Positions 36,856 to 46,067 of a stretch of 64,000 nucleotides of DNA are shown one piece after another; position 1 is the stretch's first letter; each line of letters opens with the position of its first letter. The stretch lies in assembly GCA_028554795.2 (NCBI GenBank), contig CM068828.1, positions 5,859,720 through 5,923,719 on the forward strand, in the 5' to 3' direction. Origin of the DNA: Sinohyriopsis cumingii. Its lineage: Eukaryota; Mollusca; Bivalvia; Unionida; Unionidae. The notes below the pieces were generated by a model. The model was given only the letters and a program-made list of their open reading frames with translations, was not told the DNA's origin and did not search any database. Both the position numbers and the translations under genes were made by a program.

Positions 36856-39413
36856 ATAACGACTGCAGTATTTTTCGTTAGCAGCCTATCAAGAAATGTT
36901 TTTAATGTATCTAACGGTACCGTACATATCTCATCCCAAATTATTTTCTCGGGAATATATTTTGTTCCCATTCGATCTGACGTCCACACACCGCCGCTGT
37001 ATTTGAAAAAGCTGTGATAAGTACAAGAATTGACTCCTCGCTGTTTCATCTCTCTGGCTAGTATGTGTGTAGGTGTTAGCACAATCATATCCGATTTTCC
37101 AAATAATTCAATCGCTCGAGTTGTTTTACCAGACCCGCCCGGCCCGTTTAAATGAACGGTTTTGTGTCTAGTGATTGGATCATACACAGATGGTGCGTTC
37201 GACATTTCTGACATTTCTGATAATTTACAATAATCATCCTTAATTGCAACATCAGCGGATTCACAATATTCGTGTAACATCTCCGCTTTTATTCTCCACG
37301 AACTCCATGATTCGTCGTTGCTTGTAAAACGAGCCAATAATTCTGAATATTTTTTATTGATATAAAATGAATCCGTTGCAACTCTAACTGCGGTGTCAGG
37401 AAATCGATTTATCATTGATAGCAAATTTAAAGAAACATAACCCAGCATTGAAGATCTTAAATGTGTGTACTGAGACGATTCTCCGTCGATATAACTTACA
37501 ATTGTGCCCAACTTTCTTCCGTCGGACAAGAACACATCTTCCCCATTACAAAATATATTTCTCGCAACAGCGTGAGCAATTATAAAATCCAATTCAGCAT
37601 CATCGATAATCAGTCGCGAGTGATGCATTTTATGATCAAATGCTGCACCCTGAGTAAATTTACCGATTATTCTTCGTCCAAGATCTTTTGCTGCTTTTTC
37701 ACTATTACCGAGTTTGATCTTGAGAATTTTAGGAGCCTCACTGACAATGACATCCATCGGGGTATTTGGACTCTCTCGTGCATACTCGCCGATAACTTCA
37801 TCTACACTGACACGCTCCGGTGTTGGCAACCAAACTAAGGTCTGTGGTTGATATGATATGATTGCTTCACTGACAGTCAACGATACCAGTATTCGGCTGT
37901 CAAGCATATATCGCAATAACACTATTGGTACCCAGCGCTTTTCACTGAAGTGTCTGCCAAACCAAACATAACAGCACGGATGAAGCCCTTTAGCAAATTC
38001 AAACGAAGTCACACGAGCAAATCCCGTCAGGTCAAAGTCGGGTAAAGGACCGTTTATAGCAACTCGTGTCATCGAGTTCGTGGGATGTCCAAATCGCTTA
38101 AAGTATTCGCTGCACTCGCCGTTCCCGAGAAAGCTTCCTGGGTAGCAAGCAATCATATCCACGGAAATCATGTCGCGGTAGTCATACCGGGTATTCCACA
38201 ACCCGCCATGCCCATACTCGACACAACTCAATTGTATATCCGAAAGAAACTGACTTCGAGTTGGTCTCCACGAATTTCTTTCTCTGCCGGCGTGAGCAGC
38301 AACACTTGGAATTGTAAAACAATTAACTAATAACTGCTCAATGTTGTCTTCGGTTTTCGCATATTTCTCTGCGAGTTTTTTCATTTGTTGTTGCAACGAC
38401 TCCGTCCGGTATAATTCCCCGTTGGGTTTTACAAATTGATCACATTCGGAATCTTCGGAACTCTTAAATAGCCACACTGACACAGGGTCTGTTTTATTCA
38501 GCGTGTAAATAGCATCAAATATATTTCCGGAATAAAGTTTGACAACACGATCTCGTGGAAATATTGTAACTGCATCAGTCCAGGCATGAGAGTTATGATC
38601 AATAATTTCAATCGGTGATCCTGACTTTTTATAATGCTTCGAACTATATAATATTTCCCCGGTTAGTGTTTTTACTGTTATTGAAAATTTTAATTTACTT
38701 GATAGCACAGCAACATCATTTATTGTTGCCCCAGTATCCTTGACTTGCTCAGCCCATGCTGTTATTTTTTCACGTCGCAGATCAGTTAAACCGTTTCCTC
38801 GTTTTGCGTTTTTAAAATGTTCCATTACTCGCTCGGCTACACAATTCAGCGTAGAAACGCTTGCGTTTCCAGAAAATCCTTCGGATTTTGATGACGTCTT
38901 CATCGGGGTGAGTTTATCAATTTTTGTTTTTTTTACCAGATAGATTTCATAAACGACTGCGGTTACAGGATACGCTCGAGCGTAATATGGTTTCTCAATC
39001 CCGGTCAACATTCCTGGTTTACAACCACTACTTAACAGAATGGTCTTTCCGTTAGCAAGAACAGGGTCGAGTTTGTCACGGATAATCCATTCATCGGAAT
39101 CTGTTTGCACAATAAATTTTATTCTGAAAACATATTTCTTACTGTGTTCATCACTTTGATGAATATCAAATAGATAATCAATAATTGTTTTTGCTCGGGC
39201 ATCAGTCATTGTAGCATCGATGACTTCGTCGGTGTCAACAAAGTCAGTGTTACGGATAATTTTAAATGACGACCATACATGAGAAGCGCCGTCGTCGCGG
39301 AATTCTTTTTTACCCTCCCTGATAATATTAAATAGATCAGTTAGATTCCGCCGTCGTGAGTCTCTGTTTAGCCTATCAAGATCGAATCTCCCAGCGCCAA
39401 ATAAACCCTTCAT
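36852..39413 (-). CDS. family B DNA polymerase fused to SF1 helicase (N-terminal part)
   Basis: An 853-codon frame, the largest in the window. It would copy the element's DNA. Polymerase motif A is SVDMIACYPGS (about residues 416-426), motif B is the RRIIGKF region (about 578) and motif C is VATDSFYI (about 676), with T-D instead of D-T-D. From about residue 750 the protein turns into an SF1 helicase: Walker A GPGGSGKTT (about 756) and Walker B IIWDEIC (about 823). The frame ends at a TGA (36852-36854) just before motif III, and the helicase continues in 36202-36855. Usual Polinton polymerases lack a helicase tail, so this is a distinct architecture. The N-terminal ~400 residues are poorly conserved; I cannot place exonuclease motifs with confidence. 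A dead relative lies at 5150-5880. Confidence 0.92.
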   Translation of the reverse strand: MKGLFGAGRFDLDRLNRDSRRRNLTDLFNIIREGKKEFRDDGASHVWSSFKIIRNTDFVDTDEVIDATMTDARAKTIIDYLFDIHQSDEHSKKYVFRIKFIVQTDSDEWIIRDKLDPVLANGKTILLSSGCKPGMLTGIEKPYYARAYPVTAVVYEIYLVKKTKIDKLTPMKTSSKSEGFSGNASVSTLNCVAERVMEHFKNAKRGNGLTDLRREKITAWAEQVKDTGATINDVAVLSSKLKFSITVKTLTGEILYSSKHYKKSGSPIEIIDHNSHAWTDAVTIFPRDRVVKLYSGNIFDAIYTLNKTDPVSVWLFKSSEDSECDQFVKPNGELYRTESLQQQMKKLAEKYAKTEDNIEQLLVNCFTIPSVAAHAGRERNSWRPTRSQFLSDIQLSCVEYGHGGLWNTRYDYRDMISVDMIACYPGSFLGNGECSEYFKRFGHPTNSMTRVAINGPLPDFDLTGFARVTSFEFAKGLHPCCYVWFGRHFSEKRWVPIVLLRYMLDSRILVSLTVSEAIISYQPQTLVWLPTPERVSVDEVIGEYARESPNTPMDVIVSEAPKILKIKLGNSEKAAKDLGRRIIGKFTQGAAFDHKMHHSRLIIDDAELDFIIAHAVARNIFCNGEDVFLSDGRKLGTIVSYIDGESSQYTHLRSSMLGYVSLNLLSMINRFPDTAVRVATDSFYINKKYSELLARFTSNDESWSSWRIKAEMLHEYCESADVAIKDDYCKLSEMSEMSNAPSVYDPITRHKTVHLNGPGGSGKTTRAIELFGKSDMIVLTPTHILAREMKQRGVNSCTYHSFFKYSGGVWTSDRMGTKYIPEKIIWDEICTVPLDTLKTFLDRLLTKNTAVVM

Positions 39414-39446
39414 ATTATATTTAAGACAAATATTTAAATAAGAAAT

Positions 39447-39832
<386 letters not shown>

Positions 39833-39857
39833 ATTAGACAAATATATTATTACATAA

Positions 39858-40373
39858 ATGAATCAAGAATTTGTCTCACATCCAACTATCGAGAATTACG
39901 AAGCATCACGTGAGGGAATAGTGAGACATTGCAGAGCGAAAAAACCAGTTGGTGTTATTGATAATTCTGGTTATCTAAGATTTACTGTTGGGAAAAAGAA
40001 GTATCTTAATCACAGGGTCGTGTACGAGTGTTTCTTTGGAGAGATCAAAGACGGTCTTGTAATTGATCACATTGATGGACAGAAACTTGATAATAATTTA
40101 TCCAATCTGAGAGCTGTGACGCAGAGCGAAAATTGTAGGGCTGGTAATACTGGCTGTAACAATAAAAGAGCCAAGAAGGTTGTTTCCATAAATTTAAATA
40201 CAAATGAAGAAATAATATTTCATTCGATGAATGCAGCCAGTAGGCATTTTGGTATTTGTGTGGCTTCAGGACGAAGAGTCGCAGAAAAAATAGATAAATC
40301 CGCGTTGTCAAAAACATATAATAATCAGAAGATGATATTTTCTTATGGAGATAACTCTGCAGCGACTGTGTGA
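39858..40373 (+). CDS. HNH homing endonuclease with NUMOD domains
   Basis: A 171-residue intact frame. The N-terminus has a NUMOD4-like block (IENYEASREGIVRH). The HNH nuclease core is LVIDHIDGQKLDNNLSNLR with an upstream HRVVYECF helix and a following RAVTQSENCR block. The C-terminal part (KKVVSINL...SMNAASRHFGI) is a NUMOD1-type DNA-binding module. This is the standard layout of free-standing HNH homing endonucleases of phages and large DNA viruses. It would cut DNA site-specifically; whether it spreads itself or serves the element is open. It is the best-preserved gene near a set of broken ones. Start: ATAAATG at 39858. Confidence 0.92.
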   Translation: MNQEFVSHPTIENYEASREGIVRHCRAKKPVGVIDNSGYLRFTVGKKKYLNHRVVYECFFGEIKDGLVIDHIDGQKLDNNLSNLRAVTQSENCRAGNTGCNNKRAKKVVSINLNTNEEIIFHSMNAASRHFGICVASGRRVAEKIDKSALSKTYNNQKMIFSYGDNSAATV

Positions 40374-40600
40374 AAATCTGAAGGATTTTTGAAGTCAATG
40401 ATACAATTATTTCCCCCTTGTCACCTTGACAGCGTCGAGGATGACAGCGCGCTATAACACTTCCGCATTCACAGGTACGAGCAGACGATTTTCTGCACAA
40501 TATCTTAAGGTTATTTTCTTACCTGTAAGCGAGGCCTACCTGTATAAATTTCACAACAGGTAGGTCAGTATATAATAATTTTTAAATCCTATATTATCAG
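40374..40600. other. spacer after homing endonuclease
   Basis: No gene. Short complementary segments (TTGTCACCTTGACA-type) could form small hairpins in the 3' region of the endonuclease transcript. Confidence 0.4.
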
Positions 40601-40601
40601 A

Positions 40602-40715
40602 TTGGACAGTGGCACAGTGGTAACGCGTTTGACTTTCGTCCCGACGCTATCAAATGCCATGTTCGAATCCTCGTTACGGACATATTGTTCTACGGGCCCA
40701 TTTGGGTTTTTTTTG
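40602..40715 (+). ncRNA. candidate Pol III transcript, tRNA-like
   Basis: An A box (TGGCACAGTGGT at 40610-40621) and a B box (GTTCGAATCC at 40661-40670) are about 40 bp apart, the spacing of a Pol III type 2 promoter. A run of eight T (40707-40714) follows as a perfect Pol III terminator. The acceptor and T stems do not pair well, so this is not a normal tRNA. It could be a SINE head or a small viral RNA. Transcription is inferred, not shown. Confidence 0.45.
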
Positions 40716-40721
40716 ATAATA

Positions 40722-40855
40722 GTGGGGGCTCCAGCAGGGGCCTTGTGTGCATATCTCCTCCACGTCGAATCGTGGGGGTACGTTTTACCCCTGGGATTCG
40801 ATTTGGGGGGGTATACACACGGACAGTTTCACTTTCGCTTGGAGCCCCCAAAAAT
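40722..40855. repeat. imperfect inverted repeat (~130 bp)
   Basis: Outer arms GGGGGCTCCA (40725-40734) and TGGAGCCCCC (40841-40850), further pairing of GTGTGCATAT with a TATACACAC segment, and inner arms TCGAATC and GATTCGA with a G-rich/C-rich pair between. As RNA it would form a long irregular hairpin. It follows the Pol III terminator directly. Confidence 0.75.
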
Positions 40856-40859
40856 AAGC

Positions 40860-41172
40860 AGCAGTCATTGGATGCATAAGCTCTACGGTCAAAAACAAAA
40901 TGGCTAAAAGAACCGATCACGAGGATGCCGAGAAGCTATAAGAAAAACTCTGTAAGACTGAGATAAAAAAAATCTGAAAAATAAAAAATCACCTAAAACA
41001 CAAAGTGTTTCAAAAGACAAAGTGACAAAATCACCTTGACAAAATCAAGGAAGTAAAAAATCACAAGTCTGAAAGGACCTCGTGGAGACCCATAAGCCAG
41101 TATAAGACTAACCGCTCATGAATGACTGCTGTTTATTTTTTTTATTTTAAATATATAAAAATATATATAAAT
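40860..41172. other. A-rich spacer with small hairpins
   Basis: No gene. It holds the palindrome CCTTGACAAAATCAAGG (41036-41052), which recurs almost exactly at 41593-41609, and repeated GACAAAGTG-type motifs. Confidence 0.5.
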
Positions 41173-41568
41173 ATGAATCACGAAAATATCAATAATGTGA
41201 TTGATGCTATTAAAAAGTTAGAAAAACAAGGATTTATTTTATCACTAAATCCTGAAACAATTCTGTCTGATTTTGAATCATTATATGAATCTAAATGCGC
41301 AGGGCGTTATATTCTTTCTGCTCAATATCGATTCATAAAGATGATTCAAAATAATTTGTATAAATCGCTGGTCAGCGTAGAAGAAGCACAAATAAATGAA
41401 TTTGTTCCACTGTCTCGTGCAATCGAAAAGATCAGACTGGCACTGGCAGCCGAGTATGAAACTAAAAAGATACTAAATAATCGTTCCCGACAATTGAAAC
41501 ATTGTATGTCCGCTGACGAAGTCATCGCTGACTTTGTCACTGACGAGGAAGTAAATACCTCAGTTTGA
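41173..41568 (+). CDS. orphan Polinton protein
   Basis: A 131-codon intact frame from the ATG at 41173, preceded by ATATATAAAT. The frame is open further upstream to an ATG at 41122, but the A/T-rich start context and the low-complexity Tyr/Ile/Phe N-terminus argue for 41173. The product is mostly helical (NVIDAIKKLEKQGF...AIEKIRLALAAEYETKKIL) with no recognised domain. A palindrome (TTCGTCATTGACGAA) lies right after the stop and may end the transcript. Confidence 0.6.
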   Translation: MNHENINNVIDAIKKLEKQGFILSLNPETILSDFESLYESKCAGRYILSAQYRFIKMIQNNLYKSLVSVEEAQINEFVPLSRAIEKIRLALAAEYETKKILNNRSRQLKHCMSADEVIADFVTDEEVNTSV

Positions 41569-41612
41569 TTTCGTCATTGACGAAGTCAAATACCTTGATA
41601 AAATCAAGGAAG
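41565..41612 (+). terminator. hairpin cluster at transcript end
   Basis: TTCGTCATTGACGAA overlapping the stop region and CCTTGATAAAATCAAGG 8 bp later can each fold. They lie just downstream of a plus-strand gene that converges with the minus-strand genes at 42 kb. A role in 3' end formation is an inference. Confidence 0.35.
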
Positions 41613-41678
41613 TGAAATCGAGTACTTGAAAGTGAAATCGAAAGTAAAAAAAAATTTTACTTTTTTTTGCTGTCCAAA

Positions 41679-41912
41679 TTATGCAATTGTCCGATTTCGT
41701 TGGTTGCTACTAGCAAATACCCTATCAAAATCAGCGAAATTGTCAGTGTTAAAAAAATATATATAATAAAATTATGCAATTGTCCGATTTCGTTGGTTGC
41801 TACTTGCAAATACCCTATCAAAATCAGCAACTTGGACATTTTCTCCGGTTGCTACTAGCAAATACCCTATAAAAATCAGTGAAATTGTCAGTGTTGTAAA
41901 AAATATATATAA
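41679..41912. repeat. ~75-95-bp direct repeats, three copies
   Basis: Three copies of a unit containing GGTTGCTACTAGCAAATACC plus CTATCAAAATCAGCGAAATT and, in two copies, GTCAGTGTT followed by an ATATATA run. They lie between convergent genes. No coding potential of their own. Confidence 0.9.
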
Positions 41913-42010
41913 AGTAAAAATTCTTTAGAATTTTCAAATATTTTTACTGCACAAAAAAAACAAAATTATTGTGAAATCGTTCGATTTCTGTGATTTTTTC
42001 CCCTTGACTT

Positions 42011-42298
42011 TCATTGCAATATCTTATCAAGATGATCCCGTGAAATGCACGAGTGAGCATAATTCATGATTTGGTCTGGAAAACATGTGATCGCTATGAT
42101 ATGATTCTCTTGTAGTTGTTTCAACTGCGATTCTGTCAGTAAAAAATTATCATTGCCGTATTTATCAATGACTATTTTAACTTCACCCATCAAATGATTT
42201 TTACCGCTGAATAAGTTTTTGATATATTCTTCAAGTGTTTGTTTGTCGCATATGGAACATTTCACGTGCTGATAAATGCTATATTTTGTTTTTATCAT
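42011..42298 (-). CDS. orphan 95-residue protein
   Basis: An intact frame starting at an ATG preceded by ATATTAA. It has one CSIC pair near the N-terminus (residues 14-17) and a CF...HSC region near the end. No domain is recognised. The start overlaps the stop of the upstream acidic protein by one ATGA-type junction, as expected for coupled viral genes. Confidence 0.55.
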   Translation of the reverse strand: MIKTKYSIYQHVKCSICDKQTLEEYIKNLFSGKNHLMGEVKIVIDKYGNDNFLLTESQLKQLQENHIIAITCFPDQIMNYAHSCISRDHLDKILQ

Positions 42299-42570
42299 TT
42301 AATATAATTTATTGTGACAGTGCTGTCATTGATGGTGATGTTACCAACAGTGCCATCATCGTCGTCGCTGTCACTAACAATAAAATCACTGTCAGAGAGA
42401 TCACTGTCACTAACAATAAAATCACTGTCAGAGACATCTTCACTGTAGGTGGAAACACTTTGTGTTTCACTGTCAGAGACATCTTCATCATCATCATCAT
42501 ACTTCTGGTAATTCTTTGAATTTCTCGGAAACGCTTTGCATTTCTTGTAAGGCGAAGATTTTTGGGACAT
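42295..42570 (-). CDS. acidic Ser-Asp repeat protein
   Basis: A 91-codon intact frame. A basic N-terminus (KKCKAFPRNSKN) is followed by a very acidic middle (DDDDEDVSDSE) and three DFIVSDSD-type repeats generated by a ~36-bp DNA repeat. It overlaps the next gene by 4 bases. Low complexity prevents assignment; disordered acidic proteins of this kind are often chromatin- or capsid-binding, but that is speculation. Confidence 0.55.
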   Translation of the reverse strand: MSQKSSPYKKCKAFPRNSKNYQKYDDDDEDVSDSETQSVSTYSEDVSDSDFIVSDSDLSDSDFIVSDSDDDDGTVGNITINDSTVTINYIK

Positions 42571-42623
42571 TATTATGATATGATATTATTAATCGAAAAT
42601 CGTTTCAGGACTTGAAAATCGTT

Positions 42624-44038
42624 TCACGATTTCACCAGCAAATTAATACTAATAGTTTTATTTCTTAAGTCCAAAAGTCTACCCTGCTGGTCAGTGACTT
42701 TAAAATTCATCCTTGTCAGCATTGGATTTAAACACTGCAGAAATACTGGATTGATTGGGTCTTGTACAATCAAAAACCCAGGTGATTCTTTAGGAGTAAA
42801 TGAGTATAGTATAAACCCTTGCTGGGCTTGATTTGATATTGTTGTGTCTATGTTGCAACTGCCATCGATTACGTCACACACAAGATTGACCGCGACGACA
42901 TCAGTGATATTTACGATGCCCGGAGAAATATGTCTGCCATCACTAGCTGTGGAATTATCGTGTCTGAGGATAGTTGGCGATGGCAATATTCGCTTGTGGT
43001 GTTCAAGTATGTCATCGAAGTATTCATCGATGACATCAGTAACAAATTTTTTCAAGATGACCGGGGAAACATATCCTGGTAATTTAAAATTCGGCAACGT
43101 GTCTTCGGTCAACGAGTACCTTTTCAAAAATAGTTGTTTAATGACGGGTTACTGTAAATTACTACCCGAATTGCTCGCTGGTTAATATATTCCGTATCTG
43201 CGGCAAGTTGATTTAATATCTCAATTTGTTTAATAATTTCGCTGCGTGAACTCATATCGGAAATGTGTACATTTCCAAGATGTTCTTGGAAGAGCTGCCG
43301 TAGCTGCGTTAGTTGTGTTTTGTGTAATTGATTAGTAATTTTAAAATATTCAGTAATTTCGCTTAGACGAAGAGGAGATGATTCATATTCTGAGATAGCA
43401 AAATTCCACTCAATATCGTCGCCATCTTTAAAGGGGGTAATCCGGCCAGACAATGAACGTTTTATATCATCCAGAAGTTGTTTGTATGACGGTGTAATTC
43501 CGTGATATGACTGCGCGTCAGTGATATAATCAGACTTTTTTGGTTCTGGTGGTATCGGTGTATCAGGGGGTTTTGATTCAGGCCATCCTAATACTGTTCT
43601 GATTGAACTGTTATAAATGTCTACGGCGTAACCCGGTGAAGCGACTTCGATGATCGTTGACAACGTTGGCTCGTGTGCGGTTATTGATATTTTTGCTTCT
43701 TTTCCCGTGATACGCTTTATTTGACGCTGTATTTCTTTGTTGATTTCTTCTATCTGATAAGACCCTGTTGGTAACGTGACAACCTTCCAGTCGGGGGTAC
43801 CGTCAGGTTTATTCTGATACAAAAATACAAATGAATTATCTGGCAACTGTCCGTGAAATGATGTCGACCTGATGTTGGGCCAACTGTGATATACTCGTAA
43901 TTGTGCCAACGCGATTTCTTTTACTGGAATTGCAGTTGGAAAATTAATATTAAACTCTGGTTGCGTCGAAGATATTGTTATCATTGATGTTTTTGCCGGA
44001 GCTGTGTTTGCAGCTATCTGCTGAAGTAATTCCTTCAT
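42624..44038 (-). pseudogene. penton-like minor capsid protein (one frame break)
   Basis: Minor capsid protein expected at the fivefold vertices. The N-terminal frame (43124-44038, 304 codons) has the typical jelly-roll start: INFP, VYHSWPNI and PTGSYQIEEINKEI. It ends at a TGA right after a T5 run (43126-43130 on the opposite strand). The rest continues in the -1 frame without an ATG (start read as TTG) to 42624. That part has the C-terminal hallmark ending in VTDQQGRLLDLRNKTISINL. Together about 470 codons, longer than most Polinton pentons because of a middle insertion. The break is a single missing T, real or a sequencing error. It sits upstream of the acidic protein and downstream of the membrane protein. 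Confidence 0.85.
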
Positions 44039-44543
44039 TATTTATCTTCATCGTTTTCAAATCAAAGTACTTTGTGTTTTTGTAATCGTTGTATGCGCTG
44101 GACATCAACGTGAATTCGGAATCTGATATTGTTGTATCGTCAAGGCTGGATGATATCAACAAGGACAATTTCGAGTAGGTGCTTGTGGCCGCGTTGTTTA
44201 ACTTTTCATATTCGTGTAATTTTGTTAGCGCACACGAGGATATTTTTTTGGCAATTATATTAGCAACTCCTGCAATTGTCGTTGATGCTGAAACTGTAAT
44301 TGTAATCGCGATTGCAGTTGTCACTGGTGTCAGTGCTGATAATAGCACCCCAGTAGATGCAACTACCGCGGATACCGAATACACTATTGTGTCTAATACA
44401 GTTACACGCCGTTTGTATTTTTTTTTGATCTTTGTTGCACAATTGTCAATAGTGGTTTTTAACTCTGACTGCCATTCGCGTACTTGATCATACCTATATT
44501 GCTGAGCATTTAGTGTTGTCGTTGATGCCGAAACACTTTGCAT
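43950..44543 (-). CDS. two-pass membrane protein conserved in Polintons
   Basis: A 197-codon frame. A charged N-terminal helix is followed by two adjacent hydrophobic segments (about residues 48-90, rich in Val, Ala, Thr, Ile) and a C-terminal helical part with the ISDSEF signature seen in a widespread Polinton membrane protein. The last ~30 codons overlap the start of the penton gene in another frame by 89 bases, so either the overlap is real or the end has been extended by loss of an earlier stop. The ATG follows AATAAATG. The likely place is a virion or assembly membrane; the role is unknown. Confidence 0.75.
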   Translation of the reverse strand: MQSVSASTTTLNAQQYRYDQVREWQSELKTTIDNCATKIKKKYKRRVTVLDTIVYSVSAVVASTGVLLSALTPVTTAIAITITVSASTTIAGVANIIAKKISSCALTKLHEYEKLNNAATSTYSKLSLLISSSLDDTTISDSEFTLMSSAYNDYKNTKYFDLKTMKINNEGITSADSCKHSSGKNINDNNIFDATRV

Positions 44544-44551
44544 TTATTATT

Positions 44552-45555
44552 TTACGCGGTAACCAATTGAGGCGTTTCAGCTACAAATTCCAAACAGCAC
44601 CAGTAAGATGTTGCGGTTAATTTCTTGTCTGCGGCTTCCAGTATAAATGTTTCTTCGGTTTCCTTGTTTAGTATGATAGTCACAACCCCGGAATATTTGT
44701 CAGTGGAATGTCTCCAGGGATATGTTGTGAAGATCTCAAATTTAGCGGCACTGAATACAGTCTATACACGCCAGTGGCTGCTGCTGTATATTTGATAGTA
44801 TTATTTTGTCGGGACCATGTTGCAAATCCAGATGATTCCGTGTACACTATGTTGTTGATATGCCCGGGGGTAACTCCAGTGGGGACTTTAATCAGACTGG
44901 TTTTACTAACGATCTCAGGAATTCCCGATACGATATCGGGCTGTGTTTGTTTGATCGTGTCAATGTTGGTCTTGATTTCAGAAAGTTTCATGTCGATGAC
45001 TGGAGGAGCCCCAAAGAACTTATCCACGGCCACATCAGTTTTTGCGAAGTTTCTTCGAAGTCTTGTAAACGCGCCCACGTGAACATCATACTCTGCCCGC
45101 AACGTGGTTAGTTTACTGTCAACGGTGTCTACATATTGTTTGTTTGCGCCATCTTCCGGGGATGTTGGAATCGCTAACGCGGTTATTTTGTTACCGTTCA
45201 TGCTGAGTTCACCTGTCATTGTATCACCGGTCTTCGCTACACGTTCCCCTGCGACTTTTCGTGCATCATCTCGAAGCGCCGCGATTGATATCAGCGAATC
45301 TCTGATTCTGCCGCTGTCAGTGAATACAACGATGTTGTCCGTGGTAGCTCCAATAACCCTGCGAATTATGTCATTCCACTTAATGTTACTGGTTTTTAGC
45401 TTGCAATGTCGATCTTGAAAAATTACAACCTCATCTGGGTCTATCCCGGTTAACGTTAAAAGATTATCAATTTCATCTTTGGTCACATATTTTGATAAAT
45501 CGATATTTTTTTTTTCTTCCTTTGTTCTACTTGCTCTTCCGTAAATATCAACCAT
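44552..45555 (-). pseudogene. fibre/spike-like protein with phage tail-fibre motif
   Basis: A frame of 291 codons from 45555 to 44680, continuing in the -1 frame to a TAA at 44552-44554 after a break near 44690-44700. The middle holds GDTMTGELSMNGNKITALA followed by PEDGANKQYVD, the repeat typical of trimeric phage tail fibres. Helical regions flank it (LTTLRAEYDVHVG). The extended end makes a neat junction with the next gene, whose ATG is 9 bases away. It fits a receptor-binding spike, but specificity cannot be read from sequence. Confidence 0.8.
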
Positions 45556-45586
45556 TATTAGTTATGGGGTTGTTTAAATTTGGAAA

Positions 45587-46045
45587 TCACATCTGTGATT
45601 TCAACGTGTATTCATGCACGACTTTGTGAGGAGAACTCGCTGATTTCGAGATCGCATCAAGAACATTTAATACTTCACGGCCACATATCGGAGGATCGGT
45701 CAGTGTTTGTGTTGGCAACGTTGAGTACCAAACCGCTGCTGACGTTGTTAACGGGGATACATATCGAAGGAATTCAACTGGCGGTGCTAGCCAGTACGAA
45801 TCAAAATAGATAATTCCACGTGGATCGATCGCGTAAGCAACCCAGTGAGTTCCTGGACCATCGCTGTTATCGAGATTAATAATTCCTGTTTCTGGATTAT
45901 TCGGTCGTGCTGGTAATTGATCTCGCATAAAGACTCCTCTGAAGTGTTTTACGCGTAATCGTTTAGCGGCATCAAGTAAATCAAAGTTGGACGCTGGAAG
46001 TGAAACAGAAACACCTTGTGTTTTCAAAACCTTTTTGGGTACCAT
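45587..46045 (-). CDS. adenain-like cysteine protease (Ulp1 fold)
   Basis: Maturation protease expected to cleave capsid proteins inside the particle. The 152-residue frame is intact. The catalytic His is H67 in GTHWVAY, the Asp D82 in IYFDSYW, the oxyanion Gln Q113 and the Cys C121 in PPICG. FRGVFMRDQLP and INLDNSDGPG precede the His as in adenovirus and Polinton proteases. The length is slightly short. Unlike most genes here, its ATG is not preceded by a TAAA-type motif. GG-containing sites in the pVI-like neighbour are plausible targets. Confidence 0.93.
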   Translation of the reverse strand: MVPKKVLKTQGVSVSLPASNFDLLDAAKRLRVKHFRGVFMRDQLPARPNNPETGIINLDNSDGPGTHWVAYAIDPRGIIYFDSYWLAPPVEFLRYVSPLTTSAAVWYSTLPTQTLTDPPICGREVLNVLDAISKSASSPHKVVHEYTLKSQM

Positions 46046-46067
46046 GATGGCGGAGTTCCTGGAAGTC

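Noticed and set aside
40602..40680. A genuine tRNA gene inside the Polinton
   Set aside because: A and B boxes are good, but acceptor and T stems have several mismatches and the anticodon arm does not fold normally, so I list it only as a tRNA-like Pol III candidate.
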